DNA of 64,000 bases. Origin: an uncultured Psychroserpens sp. (lineage in GTDB: Bacteria > Bacteroidota > Bacteroidia > Flavobacteriales > Flavobacteriaceae). The translations under genes and the position numbers were made by a program. The notes under the pieces are model-generated. The model did not search any database. It saw nothing but the letters and a program-made list of their open reading frames with translations, and had not been told where the DNA came from. Positions 37,309 through 47,917 of the stretch are shown in pieces (positions within the stretch are counted from its first letter, which is position 1; each line of letters begins with the position of its first letter). The stretch covers positions 1-64,000 of the forward strand of contig NZ_CANLNS010000002.1 in NCBI RefSeq assembly GCF_947492715.1, written 5' to 3'.

Positions 37309-37770
37309 TTAGTTAGTTGGTTTGTTTTTTGTTCCGTAAAAGTAGAGAGAATGGTTAGAGATAGAAATATCAAAAACCTCTTCAATTGTTTTTTTGATTG
37401 ATTGGATACGAGGGTCACAGAATTCGATAACTTCACCAGTATCTGTCATGATAACATGATCATGTTGCTTATCGAAATATGACTTTTCATAATGCGCTTG
37501 GTTCTGCCCAAATTGGTGTTTCCTTACCAAAGCACATTCCATTAAAATTTCAATTGTATTGTAAAGCGTAGCACGACTTACGCGATAGTTTTTATTTTTC
37601 ATTTTGATATACAACGATTCTATATCAAAATGTTCTTCACTGTCATAAATCTCTTGAAGAATAGCATAACGCTCGGGTGTTTTTCTATGCCCTTTTTCTT
37701 CTAAAAATTTTGTAAAAACGTTTTTTACAATCTCTTGGTTAGTCTGTTCTGTTTGTTCGCTCATAATCAA
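37309..37770 (-). CDS. Fur-family transcriptional regulator
   Basis: [57 protein letters not shown]. Confidence 0.88.
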   Translation of the reverse strand: MIMSEQTEQTNQEIVKNVFTKFLEEKGHRKTPERYAILQEIYDSEEHFDIESLYIKMKNKNYRVSRATLYNTIEILMECALVRKHQFGQNQAHYEKSYFDKQHDHVIMTDTGEVIEFCDPRIQSIKKTIEEVFDISISNHSLYFYGTKNKPTN

Positions 37771-37790
37771 GGCACAAATTTACACATTTT

Positions 37791-39995
37791 TTAGACTCTA
37801 GTCACTTTATCTATTCCATTAATTTTTTTAAGATTATCAATTAGTTTTTTAAGCATGTTAATATTGTTTACAACAACGTTAATCTTACCACTAAATACGC
37901 CATCATCTGTTTCAAAACTGATACTTTTCATATTAACGTGCATATTTGAAGATATCACTTGAGTAATGTTATTAACTAATCCTAAATTATCAATTCCAGA
38001 AAGTTTAATTTGAGTGGCAAATTCTTGCTGAGTAGAATCAATCCATTTGGCCTTCATAATACGATAAGCGTAATTTGATTGCATACTCAAAGCATTCGGG
38101 CAGTTTTTCTTGTGCACTTTTATACCATCATTTATAGTGAGGAACCCAAACACCGGATCTCCGGGAATAGGATTGCAACAAGACGATAACTTGTAGTCTA
38201 GTTTCTCTTCTTCTTTACCAAAAACGAGTTGATCATATTTTGATGTTATTTCGTCTTTATCAAGATCTGGAGCCACTGTAGGTTTACGAATTCTATTTTT
38301 AATATAGCTCATAAACATATTGCTACGAGACGACGCATAATCTTTTAACATGGTGTTGTCTATAGTACCAATTCCAACGCGATAAAATAAATCTAAACTT
38401 GTTTTTAATTTGAAATGATTTACCATTTCATTTACCGATTTCTCGTCTAAAGTTATTTTTAGTTGCTTTAGTTTACGCCTTAAAATTTCTTTTCCTTCTT
38501 CGGCAACATCTTTCTTCTCTGCTTTAAGTGAAGATTTTATTTTGCTTCGAGCTCTAGCTGTTGTAGCATAGTCTAACCAGTTACGATTTGGCTTGATATT
38601 TTCAGCAGTAAGGATTTCTACTTGGTCACCACTATTTAACTCCTGACTCAAAGGAACAAGTTTACCATTAACTTTGGCTCCTTTGGTTTTCATGCCAATT
38701 TCAGTATGTATACTAAAGGCAAAATCTATTGGTGTAGCTCCTTTTGGTAAAGACTTTAATTGTCCTTTTGGAGAAAACACGAATATTTCTTTAGAATAGA
38801 GGTTAAGTTTAAATTGCTCAACAAAATCTACAGCGTTCGTTTCGTTACTTTCTAGAGCTTCTTGTAGTTTATCTATCCATGTATCCAGCGCATCTTCTGC
38901 GTTGCCTTGTTTATATTTATAGTGTGCTGCATACCCTTTTTCGGCAATTTCGTTCATTCTTTCACTCCTAATTTGCACTTCCACCCATCTGCTTTTTGGT
39001 CCCATTACAGTAATGTGTAGCGCTTCGTACCCAGTAGATTTAGGAGATGAAATCCAATCACGTAATCGGGTAGGATTGGGTCTAAAATGATCTGTAACTA
39101 TAGAATAGATTTTCCACGCAAGGAATTTTTCGTTTTGAAAATCGGATTTATAGATAATTCTAACAGCAAATTTGTCATATACTTCTTCAAAATCAACACC
39201 TTGTTTGACTATTTTTTTTCTGATAGAATAAATAGATTTAGGTCTTCCTTTAATTTCGTAATTAAGCCCTTCTTTATCCAATGAATCAACAATGACTTTA
39301 GAAAAATCTTTGATGTAGCCATCCTGTTCAGATTTACTCTCTTGCATTTTTTCGAGAAGATCATTATAGACTTCTGGTTCGGTGTATTTTAATCCAAGAT
39401 CCTCAAGTTCTGTTTTAATATTGTAAAGTCCAATTCTATGTGCTAGAGGTGCATAAATGTATAAAGTTTCCGAAGCAATCTTCTCTTGTTTATCCCGACG
39501 CATGGAGTCCATGGTTTGCATGTTATGAAGTCGGTCTGCTATTTTAATGATGATAACACGTACGTCATCATTAAGCGTTAATAACATCTTACGAAAATTT
39601 TCTGCTTGTGTCGATACATCGGCATCTTTACTAAGTGAAGATATTTTGGTTAAACCATCTACAATACGCGCTACAGTTTCTCCAAAAAGACGTTCGATAT
39701 CATCTTTGGTATAATCTGGATTATCTTCAACAACATCATGAAGTAAAGCAGCGGCAATACTCGTAGCGTCTAGACCTATCTCACTCGCTACGATTTTAGC
39801 AACTGCAATAGGGTGGAAGATATAGGCTTCGCCCGATTTTCTCCGTTGTCCATTATGCGCATCTACAGCAACTTCAAAGGCTTCCCTAATTAACTTTTTG
39901 TCATCTTTAGAAAGGGTTTGATAACTTACTTTAAGAAGCTCTTTGTAGGCTTTCGCAATCTCTGCATTTTCTTTTTCTATCTCTACTTCAGTCAT
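37791..39995 (-). CDS. RelA/SpoT family (p)ppGpp synthetase/hydrolase
   Basis: HD domain (ALLHDVVEDN), synthetase (GRPKSIYSIRKKI, STGYEALHITV), TGS and ACT domains. Confidence 0.95.
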   Translation of the reverse strand: MTEVEIEKENAEIAKAYKELLKVSYQTLSKDDKKLIREAFEVAVDAHNGQRRKSGEAYIFHPIAVAKIVASEIGLDATSIAAALLHDVVEDNPDYTKDDIERLFGETVARIVDGLTKISSLSKDADVSTQAENFRKMLLTLNDDVRVIIIKIADRLHNMQTMDSMRRDKQEKIASETLYIYAPLAHRIGLYNIKTELEDLGLKYTEPEVYNDLLEKMQESKSEQDGYIKDFSKVIVDSLDKEGLNYEIKGRPKSIYSIRKKIVKQGVDFEEVYDKFAVRIIYKSDFQNEKFLAWKIYSIVTDHFRPNPTRLRDWISSPKSTGYEALHITVMGPKSRWVEVQIRSERMNEIAEKGYAAHYKYKQGNAEDALDTWIDKLQEALESNETNAVDFVEQFKLNLYSKEIFVFSPKGQLKSLPKGATPIDFAFSIHTEIGMKTKGAKVNGKLVPLSQELNSGDQVEILTAENIKPNRNWLDYATTARARSKIKSSLKAEKKDVAEEGKEILRRKLKQLKITLDEKSVNEMVNHFKLKTSLDLFYRVGIGTIDNTMLKDYASSRSNMFMSYIKNRIRKPTVAPDLDKDEITSKYDQLVFGKEEEKLDYKLSSCCNPIPGDPVFGFLTINDGIKVHKKNCPNALSMQSNYAYRIMKAKWIDSTQQEFATQIKLSGIDNLGLVNNITQVISSNMHVNMKSISFETDDGVFSGKINVVVNNINMLKKLIDNLKKINGIDKVTRV

Positions 39996-40060
39996 AGAAC
40001 TAAAGTAACAATAAGATTTTTATTGTGCAATGGGTTTTATGCTTTGTTTTTAAATAATTC

Positions 40061-41365
40061 TTAGGTCCTTCCGTTTGCATTAGAAATTTCATTAAATCCG
40101 TCTATTGCCAAACTAATGTTTGTGTAATCACCATTTGGAATAAGTTCTATATCACCAATTATTTTAGCAATAGGAAATAAGACAGAACGTTTTGCTAAGA
40201 CAGGGTTTCCTAGTTCAAATTTGGCCACGTATTCTTTGTTACTTACACTTAAATTACCAGTAAAGGTGACTTTTGGTAGATTTTTATTAGAAATAGAATC
40301 GGTATATAATTTGTCGAAAGATTCAAACCCACCAGATAAGGATTTTGCAACACTATGTGATTGGTTAGAAAAAAAGATGAGATCAGCCTTTTTAGAAAAT
40401 TCGATATGCCCATCATTTACGGAGGCTTTCGGACTTGTAATTAAGAAAAGAGATAAATGTTGATTTACTATAGAATGTTTTAACTGTACTAATTCAGTTA
40501 AAGAATTAATCCAACCATCTAAAGGTTTAATGGCTTGGCTAATTATGGTTTCAAAGTAGGAAACATAATTAGTGAAGTATTTTTCTATTTTTTTAGCTAA
40601 CTCTTTAGGAATAGTATTTGGATTATTATTTGGAAGATCAAAACTATCATAAACTGCAACGATATCTTTATTAGCCTCATTAATTTCTGGCATAATTGGA
40701 TTGTGAAGTCGTGGTTGGTATTTGGTTTTCGGTCTGTCAAAAACAAAGTTAATTGAATTTGAATCTAAAGTGTATACGTATCCCATATGCTTTATAGCCC
40801 CTTCAAAAGCCTTTAGCATGGTTTCTTCTGGGAAGGTTATGGCAACTTCCATTTTTAACTGCTCTGGTTCTGAGTAAATTCCCCATTTAAAACCCGTAAG
40901 CCACCAATCTTTTTCTTGACCTCTTGTAAACAGTAATTCATTATCACGATATAAAGAAAAATGCATGTCTAGCATTTCGTCATTACCAACGCAATTATAG
41001 AATAAATTGTGATTTGGATTTGGGTCATCTGGGCGCTTACCTAAGTATTTGTCTAAAGTATTATATATTCCAGAATGATCATTTGGGTTACGATTATAAA
41101 TGCCAATTTCACAACCAGTTTCTAGACCATATTGTCCTTTCCAAAGTTCAATCATCCATACTTTATTATCATATTCAAAAAATATGGGTTCGCAATCTAT
41201 ATTGGCACTTATCATAAATGCGGCAGCATCATAGCCATAAGCATAACCCAATTGTCTTTGAATCGCATACATACGAGAATAAAGAATATCTTGTTTTGGA
41301 TCATACCTAAAACCCGCAAGATAAATAGCATGAGCTAATGCGCTGGTTGGTTGCCATTGTACCAT
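40061..41365 (-). CDS. DUF4474-like protein
   Basis: DILYSRMYAIQRQLGYAYGYDAAA, IDCEPIFFEYDNKVWMIELWKGQYGLETGCEIGIYNRN. Confidence 0.75.
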   Translation of the reverse strand: MVQWQPTSALAHAIYLAGFRYDPKQDILYSRMYAIQRQLGYAYGYDAAAFMISANIDCEPIFFEYDNKVWMIELWKGQYGLETGCEIGIYNRNPNDHSGIYNTLDKYLGKRPDDPNPNHNLFYNCVGNDEMLDMHFSLYRDNELLFTRGQEKDWWLTGFKWGIYSEPEQLKMEVAITFPEETMLKAFEGAIKHMGYVYTLDSNSINFVFDRPKTKYQPRLHNPIMPEINEANKDIVAVYDSFDLPNNNPNTIPKELAKKIEKYFTNYVSYFETIISQAIKPLDGWINSLTELVQLKHSIVNQHLSLFLITSPKASVNDGHIEFSKKADLIFFSNQSHSVAKSLSGGFESFDKLYTDSISNKNLPKVTFTGNLSVSNKEYVAKFELGNPVLAKRSVLFPIAKIIGDIELIPNGDYTNISLAIDGFNEISNANGRT

Positions 41366-41433
41366 AATGTGTTCTATTAATAACTAAAAAGAGAATACTT
41401 TTATGGCGAAGTTCGTTTAATTCTAAACTGAAA

Positions 41434-42675
41434 TCAATACGTAGTTCTACGTAAATTTCTAACACGTTGAAGCAATGTTGGATGGGAATAATGTGCTAAT
41501 ACATATGATGGGTGAGGTGTTAGGTTACTCAAGCTGTTTTTTGATAATTTTTTAAGAGATGTGACCAACGGTTCAGCTGCATACGTATGCTTGGCATAAT
41601 CATCTGCCTGGTATTCAAATTTTCGTGAGAGATGATTCATTACTAAACTTGTTAATTCTGAAATAGGCGAGTAGAGGAGTCCAAAGGCTATTAATCCAAC
41701 ATGAAAACTAGGTGTCTCTACACCAAGCGCATTGGATAATAGTGGGTTGGAAATAAAAATAGATAGAATAAAAAAAGTGATTCCGGTTAAAGCTATAGAC
41801 GCTATTAAGTTGTAAATAATGTGTTTTCGTTTGTAATGACCTACTTCATGAGCAAGCACAGCAACAATTTCTTCATCATTAAGTTCATTTACTAAGGTAT
41901 CGTAAAGTGTAACACGCTTTTCATTACCAAACCCAGAAAAATAAGCGTTAGCTTTAGTGCTTCTTTTTGAACCATCAATAATAAAAATCTTGTCGAGATT
42001 AAAACCAACAGATTTTGCATATTCTGAAATTTTATCTCTTAAACTACCTGCTTCTAATGGGGTTTGTTTATTGAAAAGAGGAACTACAAGTCTAGAATAG
42101 AACATGTTCATGAAAATGGTGAAGAGTGTCACGATTCCCCAAGCATATAGCCAAAACAAATCTTGAGTTTGTTGGTAGAACCAAATAATTAATGCTAGAA
42201 TTCCTCCACCAATAATAGCCATCATAATCAATCCTTTAATCTTATCTAAGATGAATGTTTTTCTTGTGGTTTTATTAAAGCCAAATCGTTCTTCAATCAC
42301 AAAAGTTTTATAATAACTAAAGGGAGTAGAAATTAGGTCGCTGCCTAACATAATGATGCCAAAGAAAACTAAAGCAATTACTATGGAATAGTCACTAAAA
42401 CTTCTAGCTATCGTATCTACAAATTCAAAACCATCAAACAATAAAAAACCAAGTGTTAGGATTAATGAGAAAAGAGAACTCCATATTCCGAATTTATAAT
42501 TAGTTTTTTTATAAGATTGCGATTTTTTGTATTCTGCTTCATCGTATACATCATCCAACTCTGTTGGTATTGGATCATCATAATGTTTAGCATTGAGTGC
42601 ATCTAAATATTTATCTATTATAAAGTTGAAAATGATAATGCCAATAATTAATAAGAAAAGTATTTCTGCTGTCAT
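41434..42675 (-). CDS. M48-family (Ste24-like) membrane metalloprotease (start adjusted to MTAEILF)
   Basis: VAVLAHEVGHYKRKH (HExxH), multiple TMs, KFEYQADDYA. Confidence 0.92.
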   Translation of the reverse strand: MTAEILFLLIIGIIIFNFIIDKYLDALNAKHYDDPIPTELDDVYDEAEYKKSQSYKKTNYKFGIWSSLFSLILTLGFLLFDGFEFVDTIARSFSDYSIVIALVFFGIIMLGSDLISTPFSYYKTFVIEERFGFNKTTRKTFILDKIKGLIMMAIIGGGILALIIWFYQQTQDLFWLYAWGIVTLFTIFMNMFYSRLVVPLFNKQTPLEAGSLRDKISEYAKSVGFNLDKIFIIDGSKRSTKANAYFSGFGNEKRVTLYDTLVNELNDEEIVAVLAHEVGHYKRKHIIYNLIASIALTGITFFILSIFISNPLLSNALGVETPSFHVGLIAFGLLYSPISELTSLVMNHLSRKFEYQADDYAKHTYAAEPLVTSLKKLSKNSLSNLTPHPSYVLAHYSHPTLLQRVRNLRRTTY

Positions 42676-42679
42676 AATA

Positions 42680-43480
42680 TTATTTGAAATGTCGTTGACG
42701 TTTTGCTTCAAAGATTAAAATTCCGGCGGCAACCGAAACATTCATGCTATCAATTTCTCCTTGCATTGGAATCACAATATTTTGAGAAGAATTTTTTAAC
42801 CATTCATCACTTAAGCCCGTGGCTTCTGTGCCAACCACAATAGCCGTTGGATTAGTAAAATCTTGTGTGTGGTAATCTACTGAGGCTTGTAAAGCAGCAC
42901 AATAGATAGCTATATTTTGCTGCTGTAAAAAATTAATAATCTCTTTTGTTTGACCAGTTGCTATTTGGTTTGTAAATACACACCCTACACTGGATCTAAT
43001 AATATTCGGATTGTAAAGGTCGCTTTTAGGGTTAGCAATAATAACGGCATCTACATTTGCGGCATCTGCAGTGCGCAATAAAGCACCAATGTTTCCAGGT
43101 TTTTCAGGAGCCTCTGCAACAAGAATTAAAGGATTTGGCGAATCAAATTTTAAATGATTCATGTCATGAGATCTAACGTTAACTATGGCAATAACCCCTT
43201 CAGTAGTATCGCGATGCGCAAGTTTTTGAAAAACTTCTTTAGAAATCTCAATACATTCTATCTCAGAAGATGATAGCGATTGCCTAAGTTGTTCAGAAAA
43301 GAGTGGCTTATAAAATAAAACTGTTTTTATTTGATAGTTTGCCTTTTGAGCCAAACTCAGCTCTCTCTGTCCTTCAACTACAAAAAGCCCTGTTTTTTTT
43401 CGTTCTCGTGATTTCTCCTTTAGAACAATTATTTTTTTTACTAATGGGTTTTGAGTACTCGTAATCTCCTTATGATTCAT
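42680..43480 (-). CDS. TrmH/SpoU-family RNA 2'-O-methyltransferase
   Basis: EKPGNIGALLRTADAANVDAV, VVGTEATGLSDEWL, IPMQGEIDSMNVSVAAGIL. Confidence 0.93.
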   Translation of the reverse strand: MNHKEITSTQNPLVKKIIVLKEKSRERKKTGLFVVEGQRELSLAQKANYQIKTVLFYKPLFSEQLRQSLSSSEIECIEISKEVFQKLAHRDTTEGVIAIVNVRSHDMNHLKFDSPNPLILVAEAPEKPGNIGALLRTADAANVDAVIIANPKSDLYNPNIIRSSVGCVFTNQIATGQTKEIINFLQQQNIAIYCAALQASVDYHTQDFTNPTAIVVGTEATGLSDEWLKNSSQNIVIPMQGEIDSMNVSVAAGILIFEAKRQRHFK

Positions 43481-43690
43481 TTTCTGGCTATGCGCTATAT
43501 TTGAATAGCCACAAATTTACGCTTTTATAGATCATTCACAATGTCTTTGTTGGTATTAGAGTTAACAATTGTTTTTACAAAAAGGTAGGAAAATTCCAAA
43601 CCCAATTGTTATAGTAATGACATTAATCCGTTGATACTTAACTTTCCAGTTAACAATCAATTTAACTACTAACCAAACGCTATCTTTTCT

Positions 43691-46600
43691 ATGAAAGTAA
43701 AATTACTATTTCCGCTTGTTGCCCTACTTTTTTCGATAACCACGTTTTCTCAAACTTTAAATCAACCCAATGATATGGTCGTTTGTGACAATGATAATGA
43801 TGACATTGCTTCTTTTAATTTAGAATCTCAAACACCATTAATTCTTGGAGATTTCAGTCCAAATGAATACACGATCACCTATCATCTTACAGAAGCAGAT
43901 GCGGTAAATCAGTTAAATCCTTTACCATCTCCATATACCAATTCTTCAAATCCTCAGACAATTTATGTTAGCGCAGTTCAAAACACAGGTAATATAGAGC
44001 TATTTACATTTAATCTCATTGTAAACTCATTACCAATAAATGGTTTTGCTCAAGATGTTATTGCATGTGATGAAGGGGGTGGCTTTGCAGTATTTGATTT
44101 AACTCAATTTGATCTAGAATTTGCCGAGGGTAACCCAAACCTATCTGTTACTTATTATGAAACATTACAGAATGCAGATTTAGGGATAAATTCAATAGCA
44201 AACCCTGAATCTTATATAAATACGGTTGCTTATTTTCAAACCATTTACGTGAGAATTGAAGATAACGTTACGGGTTGTTATTATGCGAGCCCAAATACCG
44301 TTTTATACTTAAATGTAGATCAAAGTATTATTCTAACTGAACCAACAGCATTTGTTGTTTGTGATGACGACGGAGATGGGTTTTATCCTTTCGATTTAGA
44401 AAGTAAAACTGCCGAAATTTTAAACGGAAACCAAAACCCAACACTTATTGTAACTTACCATGAAACCCTTGCTGATGCTGACGCTAATGTGAACGCATTA
44501 TCAACGCCATATTTTAATATTGTTGGTTTTGCACAAACTATTTATGTAAGAGTGTCGACAAATTTTGGTGATTGTTATGAAACCACAACTTTAGAATTAG
44601 TAGTAGATGTTGACTGCCTTTCGGTATCTCCAGCAACGATAGATTTTTGTTCAGACGACCCTAATTTTATTGGTGAATTTGATTTAACATCTGAGAATTC
44701 AGAGATTGTTAATGGAGCGGATGTTGTCGATTATGTTTTTACATATTATACAACAGAAGCAGATGCTGTAAATCAGAATAACCCTATAGCCAATCCAACA
44801 TCTTATCAAAATACTCTAGAAACATTAGTGATTTATGTACATGTAGAAGAAAATGCTACAGGTAACACAGCAATAACAACATTAACGATTAATGCCAATT
44901 TAGCACCAATAGTTGATTATAATGGTTCTTATACGATTTGCAATGGAGAGGAAGTTGTGTTAACACCTTTAGTTTCTGGAGGTAGTGGACAATATACATA
45001 CCTATGGAATACAGGTGCCACAGATCCAGAAATTGTCGTGTTCGAAAGTGGTGTTTATACTATCGATGTAACAGATGCATTTACTGGCTGTATCGCTGAA
45101 ACGTTTTCTATAGATGTTATAGAAGGAGAATCAATAGCACTAGGTGATGCCGCCGATTTAACAAGCTGTGAACCAAATGCAATATATGATTTAACCTTGA
45201 CGCTTCCAGAGATTTTATTAGGAGCAGATGCAAGTTCTTTTATTATAACATTTCATGTCAATCCAAACGATGCGTTCTTCGGTGTTAATCCTATTGCAAA
45301 TCCTACAGTTTATACTTCGACAAATGCTACGGAAACAATTTATGTAAGAGTTCAAAATGAAAACGATAGTTGTTTTGCTCTTAGCGATTTTAATATCCTA
45401 ACAGAAACATGTCCTATTGAAGTGGCGTGTGGAGAAGATCCAGTTAATACAACGTTTTGCTATGAATTGGATGATGCTACACCATATGTATATTCTAGTT
45501 CTGATGGCTCACAGTTGCATGTGTTTTTTAATGCTGGACAGGTTGAAGATACTTGGGACGAATTGGTAGTTCTAGATTCTGATGGTGTTACAAATTTAAA
45601 TCCAGAAGCAACAACTTATGGGAATGGAGGTGACTTAACAGGATTATCTTTTGTGTCAACAGGTGATACAATTACTATTTATATTAATTCTGATGAGGTT
45701 TTTGCATGTGCAAATCAAAATTATATTCCAATAGATTTTACCGTAAGTTGTTTAGATCCAAATGCCTTACCTAACTGTACGTCTGTACTTACATCACCTG
45801 AGAATGGTTCTGAGGACGTAAACGAAAATACAGATATAACTTGGACGGCTTCGTCTGGGTTGGTTAACGGTTATAAGGTATCAGTAGGAATCACGCCTGG
45901 AGGAACGGAGGTTCTTGACCATGTTGATGTAGGTAATGTATTAACTTATGATATAGGAACACTCGATTATGAGATTACGTATTATGTAAGTATTGTGCCT
46001 TACAATGACAATGGTGATGCCATAGAATGTGCTGAAGAGAGTTTTACTACAAGAGCAAACCCTAATCAGCTCGTAGATTGTGATAATGGTGCTGTTAACA
46101 CAAATTATTGCTACGGAAATAATGACACTAGCGAATTTTCTTTTGAAAGTGTTGACGGACTGCCACTAACTGTTGTTTTTAACGCAGGAGCGACCGAGGT
46201 AAATTATGATGAAATTTCAATACTAGATTCTGACGGAACCGTTTTAAATCCAACACTTCCTTATGGGAATAATGGAAGCTTTACAGGATTAAGTTATACG
46301 TCTTCTGGAAATAGTATTACTATACGTTTTGATACTGATGGTTCTATTAGCTGTCAATCTGGAAGTACTTGTTGTACCGAAGCCTTTGATTTTGATGTGT
46401 TCTGTGCGTCTTCGGTTGGATTGATACAAGTAAATGCTTTTGAAGATGCCAATACAAATGCTGTATTTGATGCCAATGAGTTTAATTTCTCAAATGGATA
46501 TTTCACCTATGAAGTTAATAGTGATGGTATTATTAATACCGTGAATTCATCTACAGGGAGTTTTCAAATTATTAGTACAAATGACACTGATACTTATGAT

Positions 46601-47803
46601 ATTACGTTTAATTTATATGAAGAGTCTGCAGGCTGTTATGATTTAACAACAAGCAGTTTTAATGCTATTAGTGTAGCCAATGGAAATACAGTAACATTAG
46701 ATTTCCCTGTAGTAGAAGAACAAAGTTGTGAAGATTTGGCGGTATACCTTATTAATAACTGGACGCCACCAAGACCAGGCTTTACCCACACAAATTATTT
46801 GTATTTAGAAAATTTAGGATTTACAACGATTGCATCTGGAACAGTTGAGTTTACAATTGATCCTCAGATGGTATTAAATAACACCTTTAGCGTAAATCCG
46901 GCTTATACGATTACGACAACAACAACAGGGTTCACTGTAGATTTTGTAAACCTTCAACCAGGAGATGTGGAGACTATTGGAATTTCAATCATGTGTCCAG
47001 CAAGTGTTGCCTTGGGAGATATTGTTACAAATACAGCAGACTATATTACCGATAATAATGATTTGGTGCCTGTAAATAATTATTCCACATTATCTGAAGT
47101 TGTAGTTGGCTCTTGGGATCCTAATGATAAAATGGAGTCTCATGGTCCAACTGTGGTTTATGATGATTTTGCCGCGTCTGATGAATACCTGTATTACACG
47201 ATTCGTTTCCAAAATTTGGGTACAGCTGCAGCAACATTTGTTAGAATAGAGGATGCACTAAATAACCAATTAGATGAGACTACTTTTCAGATGCTACGAT
47301 CTAGTCACGATTATGTTGTGACACGATCAGGAGCTAATCTCGAATGGTATTTTGATGCTATAAACCTACCTGCAGAACAAGATAATGATGAAGGAAGTAG
47401 AGGTTTTGTATACTTTAAAATTAAACCAAAACCAGGCTATGCTATAGGAGATATAATCCCTAATACTGCGGCTATATATTTCGATTTTAATGCACCTGTA
47501 ATTACCAATAGATTTGATACAGAGTTTGTTGAGTTTGCCTTATCGGTTTCAGAAATTGATATAACATCTTTCGATGTGTTTCCTAATCCAGCAAAAGATA
47601 AGGTAACGATTAGGTTAAATACTAATAACTTTGAAAATATAACCGTTGAATTTATTGACATACAAGGGAAACAAATTTTGAAACAAGATATTTCAGAAGG
47701 AAGCTCTATGGATATTAATACTTCAAATTTACAAAGCGGAATGTACTTCGTTAAGTTACATACAGCAACTAAAAGTTTAGTAAAGAAACTTGTTATAGAA
47801 TAA
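43691..47803 (+). CDS. Large secreted T9SS protein with repetitive N-terminal modules and conserved pre-C-terminal domain
   Basis: Signal peptide; repeated ADAVNQ/ANPTSYQNT..ETIYVRV modules; SWDPNDKMESHGPTVVYDDFAASDEYLYYTIRFQN...; C-terminal FDVFPNPAKDKVTI...GMYFVKLHTATKSLVKKLVIE. Confidence 0.9.
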   Translation: MKVKLLFPLVALLFSITTFSQTLNQPNDMVVCDNDNDDIASFNLESQTPLILGDFSPNEYTITYHLTEADAVNQLNPLPSPYTNSSNPQTIYVSAVQNTGNIELFTFNLIVNSLPINGFAQDVIACDEGGGFAVFDLTQFDLEFAEGNPNLSVTYYETLQNADLGINSIANPESYINTVAYFQTIYVRIEDNVTGCYYASPNTVLYLNVDQSIILTEPTAFVVCDDDGDGFYPFDLESKTAEILNGNQNPTLIVTYHETLADADANVNALSTPYFNIVGFAQTIYVRVSTNFGDCYETTTLELVVDVDCLSVSPATIDFCSDDPNFIGEFDLTSENSEIVNGADVVDYVFTYYTTEADAVNQNNPIANPTSYQNTLETLVIYVHVEENATGNTAITTLTINANLAPIVDYNGSYTICNGEEVVLTPLVSGGSGQYTYLWNTGATDPEIVVFESGVYTIDVTDAFTGCIAETFSIDVIEGESIALGDAADLTSCEPNAIYDLTLTLPEILLGADASSFIITFHVNPNDAFFGVNPIANPTVYTSTNATETIYVRVQNENDSCFALSDFNILTETCPIEVACGEDPVNTTFCYELDDATPYVYSSSDGSQLHVFFNAGQVEDTWDELVVLDSDGVTNLNPEATTYGNGGDLTGLSFVSTGDTITIYINSDEVFACANQNYIPIDFTVSCLDPNALPNCTSVLTSPENGSEDVNENTDITWTASSGLVNGYKVSVGITPGGTEVLDHVDVGNVLTYDIGTLDYEITYYVSIVPYNDNGDAIECAEESFTTRANPNQLVDCDNGAVNTNYCYGNNDTSEFSFESVDGLPLTVVFNAGATEVNYDEISILDSDGTVLNPTLPYGNNGSFTGLSYTSSGNSITIRFDTDGSISCQSGSTCCTEAFDFDVFCASSVGLIQVNAFEDANTNAVFDANEFNFSNGYFTYEVNSDGIINTVNSSTGSFQIISTNDTDTYDITFNLYEESAGCYDLTTSSFNAISVANGNTVTLDFPVVEEQSCEDLAVYLINNWTPPRPGFTHTNYLYLENLGFTTIASGTVEFTIDPQMVLNNTFSVNPAYTITTTTTGFTVDFVNLQPGDVETIGISIMCPASVALGDIVTNTADYITDNNDLVPVNNYSTLSEVVVGSWDPNDKMESHGPTVVYDDFAASDEYLYYTIRFQNLGTAAATFVRIEDALNNQLDETTFQMLRSSHDYVVTRSGANLEWYFDAINLPAEQDNDEGSRGFVYFKIKPKPGYAIGDIIPNTAAIYFDFNAPVITNRFDTEFVEFALSVSEIDITSFDVFPNPAKDKVTIRLNTNNFENITVEFIDIQGKQILKQDISEGSSMDINTSNLQSGMYFVKLHTATKSLVKKLVIE

Positions 47804-47823
47804 CCCAAACAAATGATTTCACA

Positions 47824-47855
47824 AAACCTCAGGGACAAGCCTGAGGTTTCCTTTT
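47824..47855 (+). terminator. Rho-independent terminator
   Basis: AAACCTCAGGgacaagCCTGAGGTTTccttttg. Confidence 0.75.
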
Positions 47856-47917
47856 GATACTATTAAATTATTAGGGTAATTGTATTACCTTAATAGACTA
47901 TTTAAGACACTATATTT

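Noticed and set aside
47437-47838. 133-aa minus-strand ORF over the end of the large T9SS gene
   Set aside because: Antisense to a conserved sorting domain; also spans the terminator.
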